From positions 1,313,412-1,377,411 of the forward strand of contig NZ_LK391969.1 in the NCBI RefSeq assembly GCF_000939975.1: a stretch of 64,000 nt of DNA, in the 5' to 3' direction. Under the pieces are notes generated by a model, which saw only the letters and a program-made list of their open reading frames with translations, had not been told where the DNA came from and ran no database searches. The first letter of the stretch is position 1. Each line of letters begins with the position of its first letter. Source of the DNA: Pseudomonas saudimassiliensis. Lineage in GTDB: Bacteria > Pseudomonadota > Gammaproteobacteria > Pseudomonadales > Pseudomonadaceae. The translations under genes were made by a program, and so were the position numbers. Of the stretch, positions 63,632 to 64,000 are shown one piece after another.

Positions 63632-64000
63632 TTAATGTAAGAAATCGCCGTTTCTCTATCATCGCCTTGTTTGTAGCGGTACTCGTGGGATTTGGCTTGG
63701 CCAACCTCGTGGACTGGCCAGCTCAGGCTCTCGTTCACAGCACTGCTGAAGATGCGAATCATGATCACGAGGATAACGGCCCCGCTCACGATGATAATGA
63801 CGATCATGGCAGCGAGAGTGGCGCCGAACATGAAGACGAGGGTGTCGTTAGCCTGACCTCTCGACAGATAGAGGCCTCCAATATATCCATTGTCATGGTG
63901 GGCCGTGGCGGTGGCCACGAAACCAGGCTGACCGGACGAGTCATCTCAGCTATAGATGCCAAGGCAGCCATCGCCGCACCGGTAAGCGGTCGTGTCGTGC
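63628..64000 (+). CDS. czcB: RND periplasmic adaptor CzcB (3' end outside window)
   Basis: The ATG at 63628 begins MINVRNRRFSIIALFVA with a membrane anchor, then a His/Asp-rich stretch (HDHEDNGPAHDDNDDHG) that can bind metal, and the start of the adaptor barrel (TRLTGRVISAIDAKAAIAAPV). Open at the right edge after 124 codons. It overlaps czcC by four bases and should be followed by czcA. Confidence 0.92.
   Translation, partial: MINVRNRRFSIIALFVAVLVGFGLANLVDWPAQALVHSTAEDANHDHEDNGPAHDDNDDHGSESGAEHEDEGVVSLTSRQIEASNISIVMVGRGGGHETRLTGRVISAIDAKAAIAAPVSGRVV

Larger units (their letters stand above)
49298..64000. mobile_element. Left part of an integrative conjugative element with metal-resistance cargo
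   Basis: Boundary: the tRNA-Thr fragment. Core genes: tyrosine integrase, MobH relaxase TraI, RadC-like protein and DUF3577 ICE replication protein, as in the ICEclc/PAGI group of Pseudomonas elements. Cargo: DsbB/DsbA/ICMT genes and cad/czc metal resistance. No mating-pair formation genes appear before the right edge, so the element continues. Base composition falls in the metal part. Activity cannot be judged without the right end. Confidence 0.85.

Overview
The window looks like chromosome of a gamma-proteobacterium of the Pseudomonas lineage. The conserved block damX-aroB-aroK-pilQPONM divergent from ponA, the cat/ben/pca set, the GC-rich codon use and the close match of PilQ/PilM to Pseudomonas proteins as I remember them all point there. 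The salt-related genes (nhaA, a SulP carrier of the bicarbonate/sulfate type) would suit a marine or halotolerant member such as Halopseudomonas, but that is inference.

Layout. 1-10446: peptidoglycan, shikimate and type IV pilus block (damX fragment, aroB, aroK, pilQ, pilP, pilO, pilN, pilM on the minus strand, then ponA divergently). 10576-15544: an acyl-CoA synthetase coupled to a biotin-dependent carboxylase whose biotin carboxylase/BCCP part and carboxyltransferase part lie in different frames, apparently because of a one-base shift. 15585-21326: cydABDC, a bd-type quinol oxidase and its CydDC exporter. 21571-28123: accessory metabolism and envelope genes (Tsx-like channel, DUF945 protein, EamA transporter, ThDP-dependent pyruvate oxidase, tandem thioesterase) and two small membrane proteins. 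28181-28412: a tandem pair of REPIN-like repeats.

28429-42236 is a benzoate/catechol/beta-ketoadipate catabolic island: catBCA-benABCD run in one direction from a divergent LysR regulator with a BenM/CatM-type operator; pcaD stands alone; pcaIJF form an operon divergent from the IclR regulator pcaR. Four PcaR-like palindromes sit in front of pcaD, pcaI and pcaR. Together the genes take benzoate to catechol, muconate, muconolactone, 3-oxoadipate and finally succinyl-CoA plus acetyl-CoA. A HipA/HipB toxin-antitoxin pair with toxin-first order is wedged between pcaD and pcaF.

42282-49225: nhaA with a structured leader that may be a Li+/Na+ riboswitch, a SulP transporter with a partner universal stress protein, an RlpA-like lipoprotein, cyanase with a periplasmic formamidase-like protein, and a small secreted protein.

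49298 to the right edge is the left part of an integrative conjugative element in the 3' end of a tRNA-Thr(TGT) gene. The truncated tRNA fragment and its old terminator mark the boundary. The element carries a tyrosine integrase directly coupled to a MobH relaxase (traI), ICE-type small genes, a RadC-like protein and a DUF3577 ICE replication protein. Its cargo is thiol oxidation (dsbB, dsbA-like, a methyltransferase) and heavy-metal resistance: cadR with a divergent cation exporter under a 19-bp-spacer promoter, a PtrA-like small protein behind a Cop/Czc-type box, czcD, a His-rich CzcI-like protein, czcC and the start of czcB. Base composition falls visibly in the metal region (about 59-62 kb). 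No rRNA, complete tRNA, insertion sequence or CRISPR array was seen.
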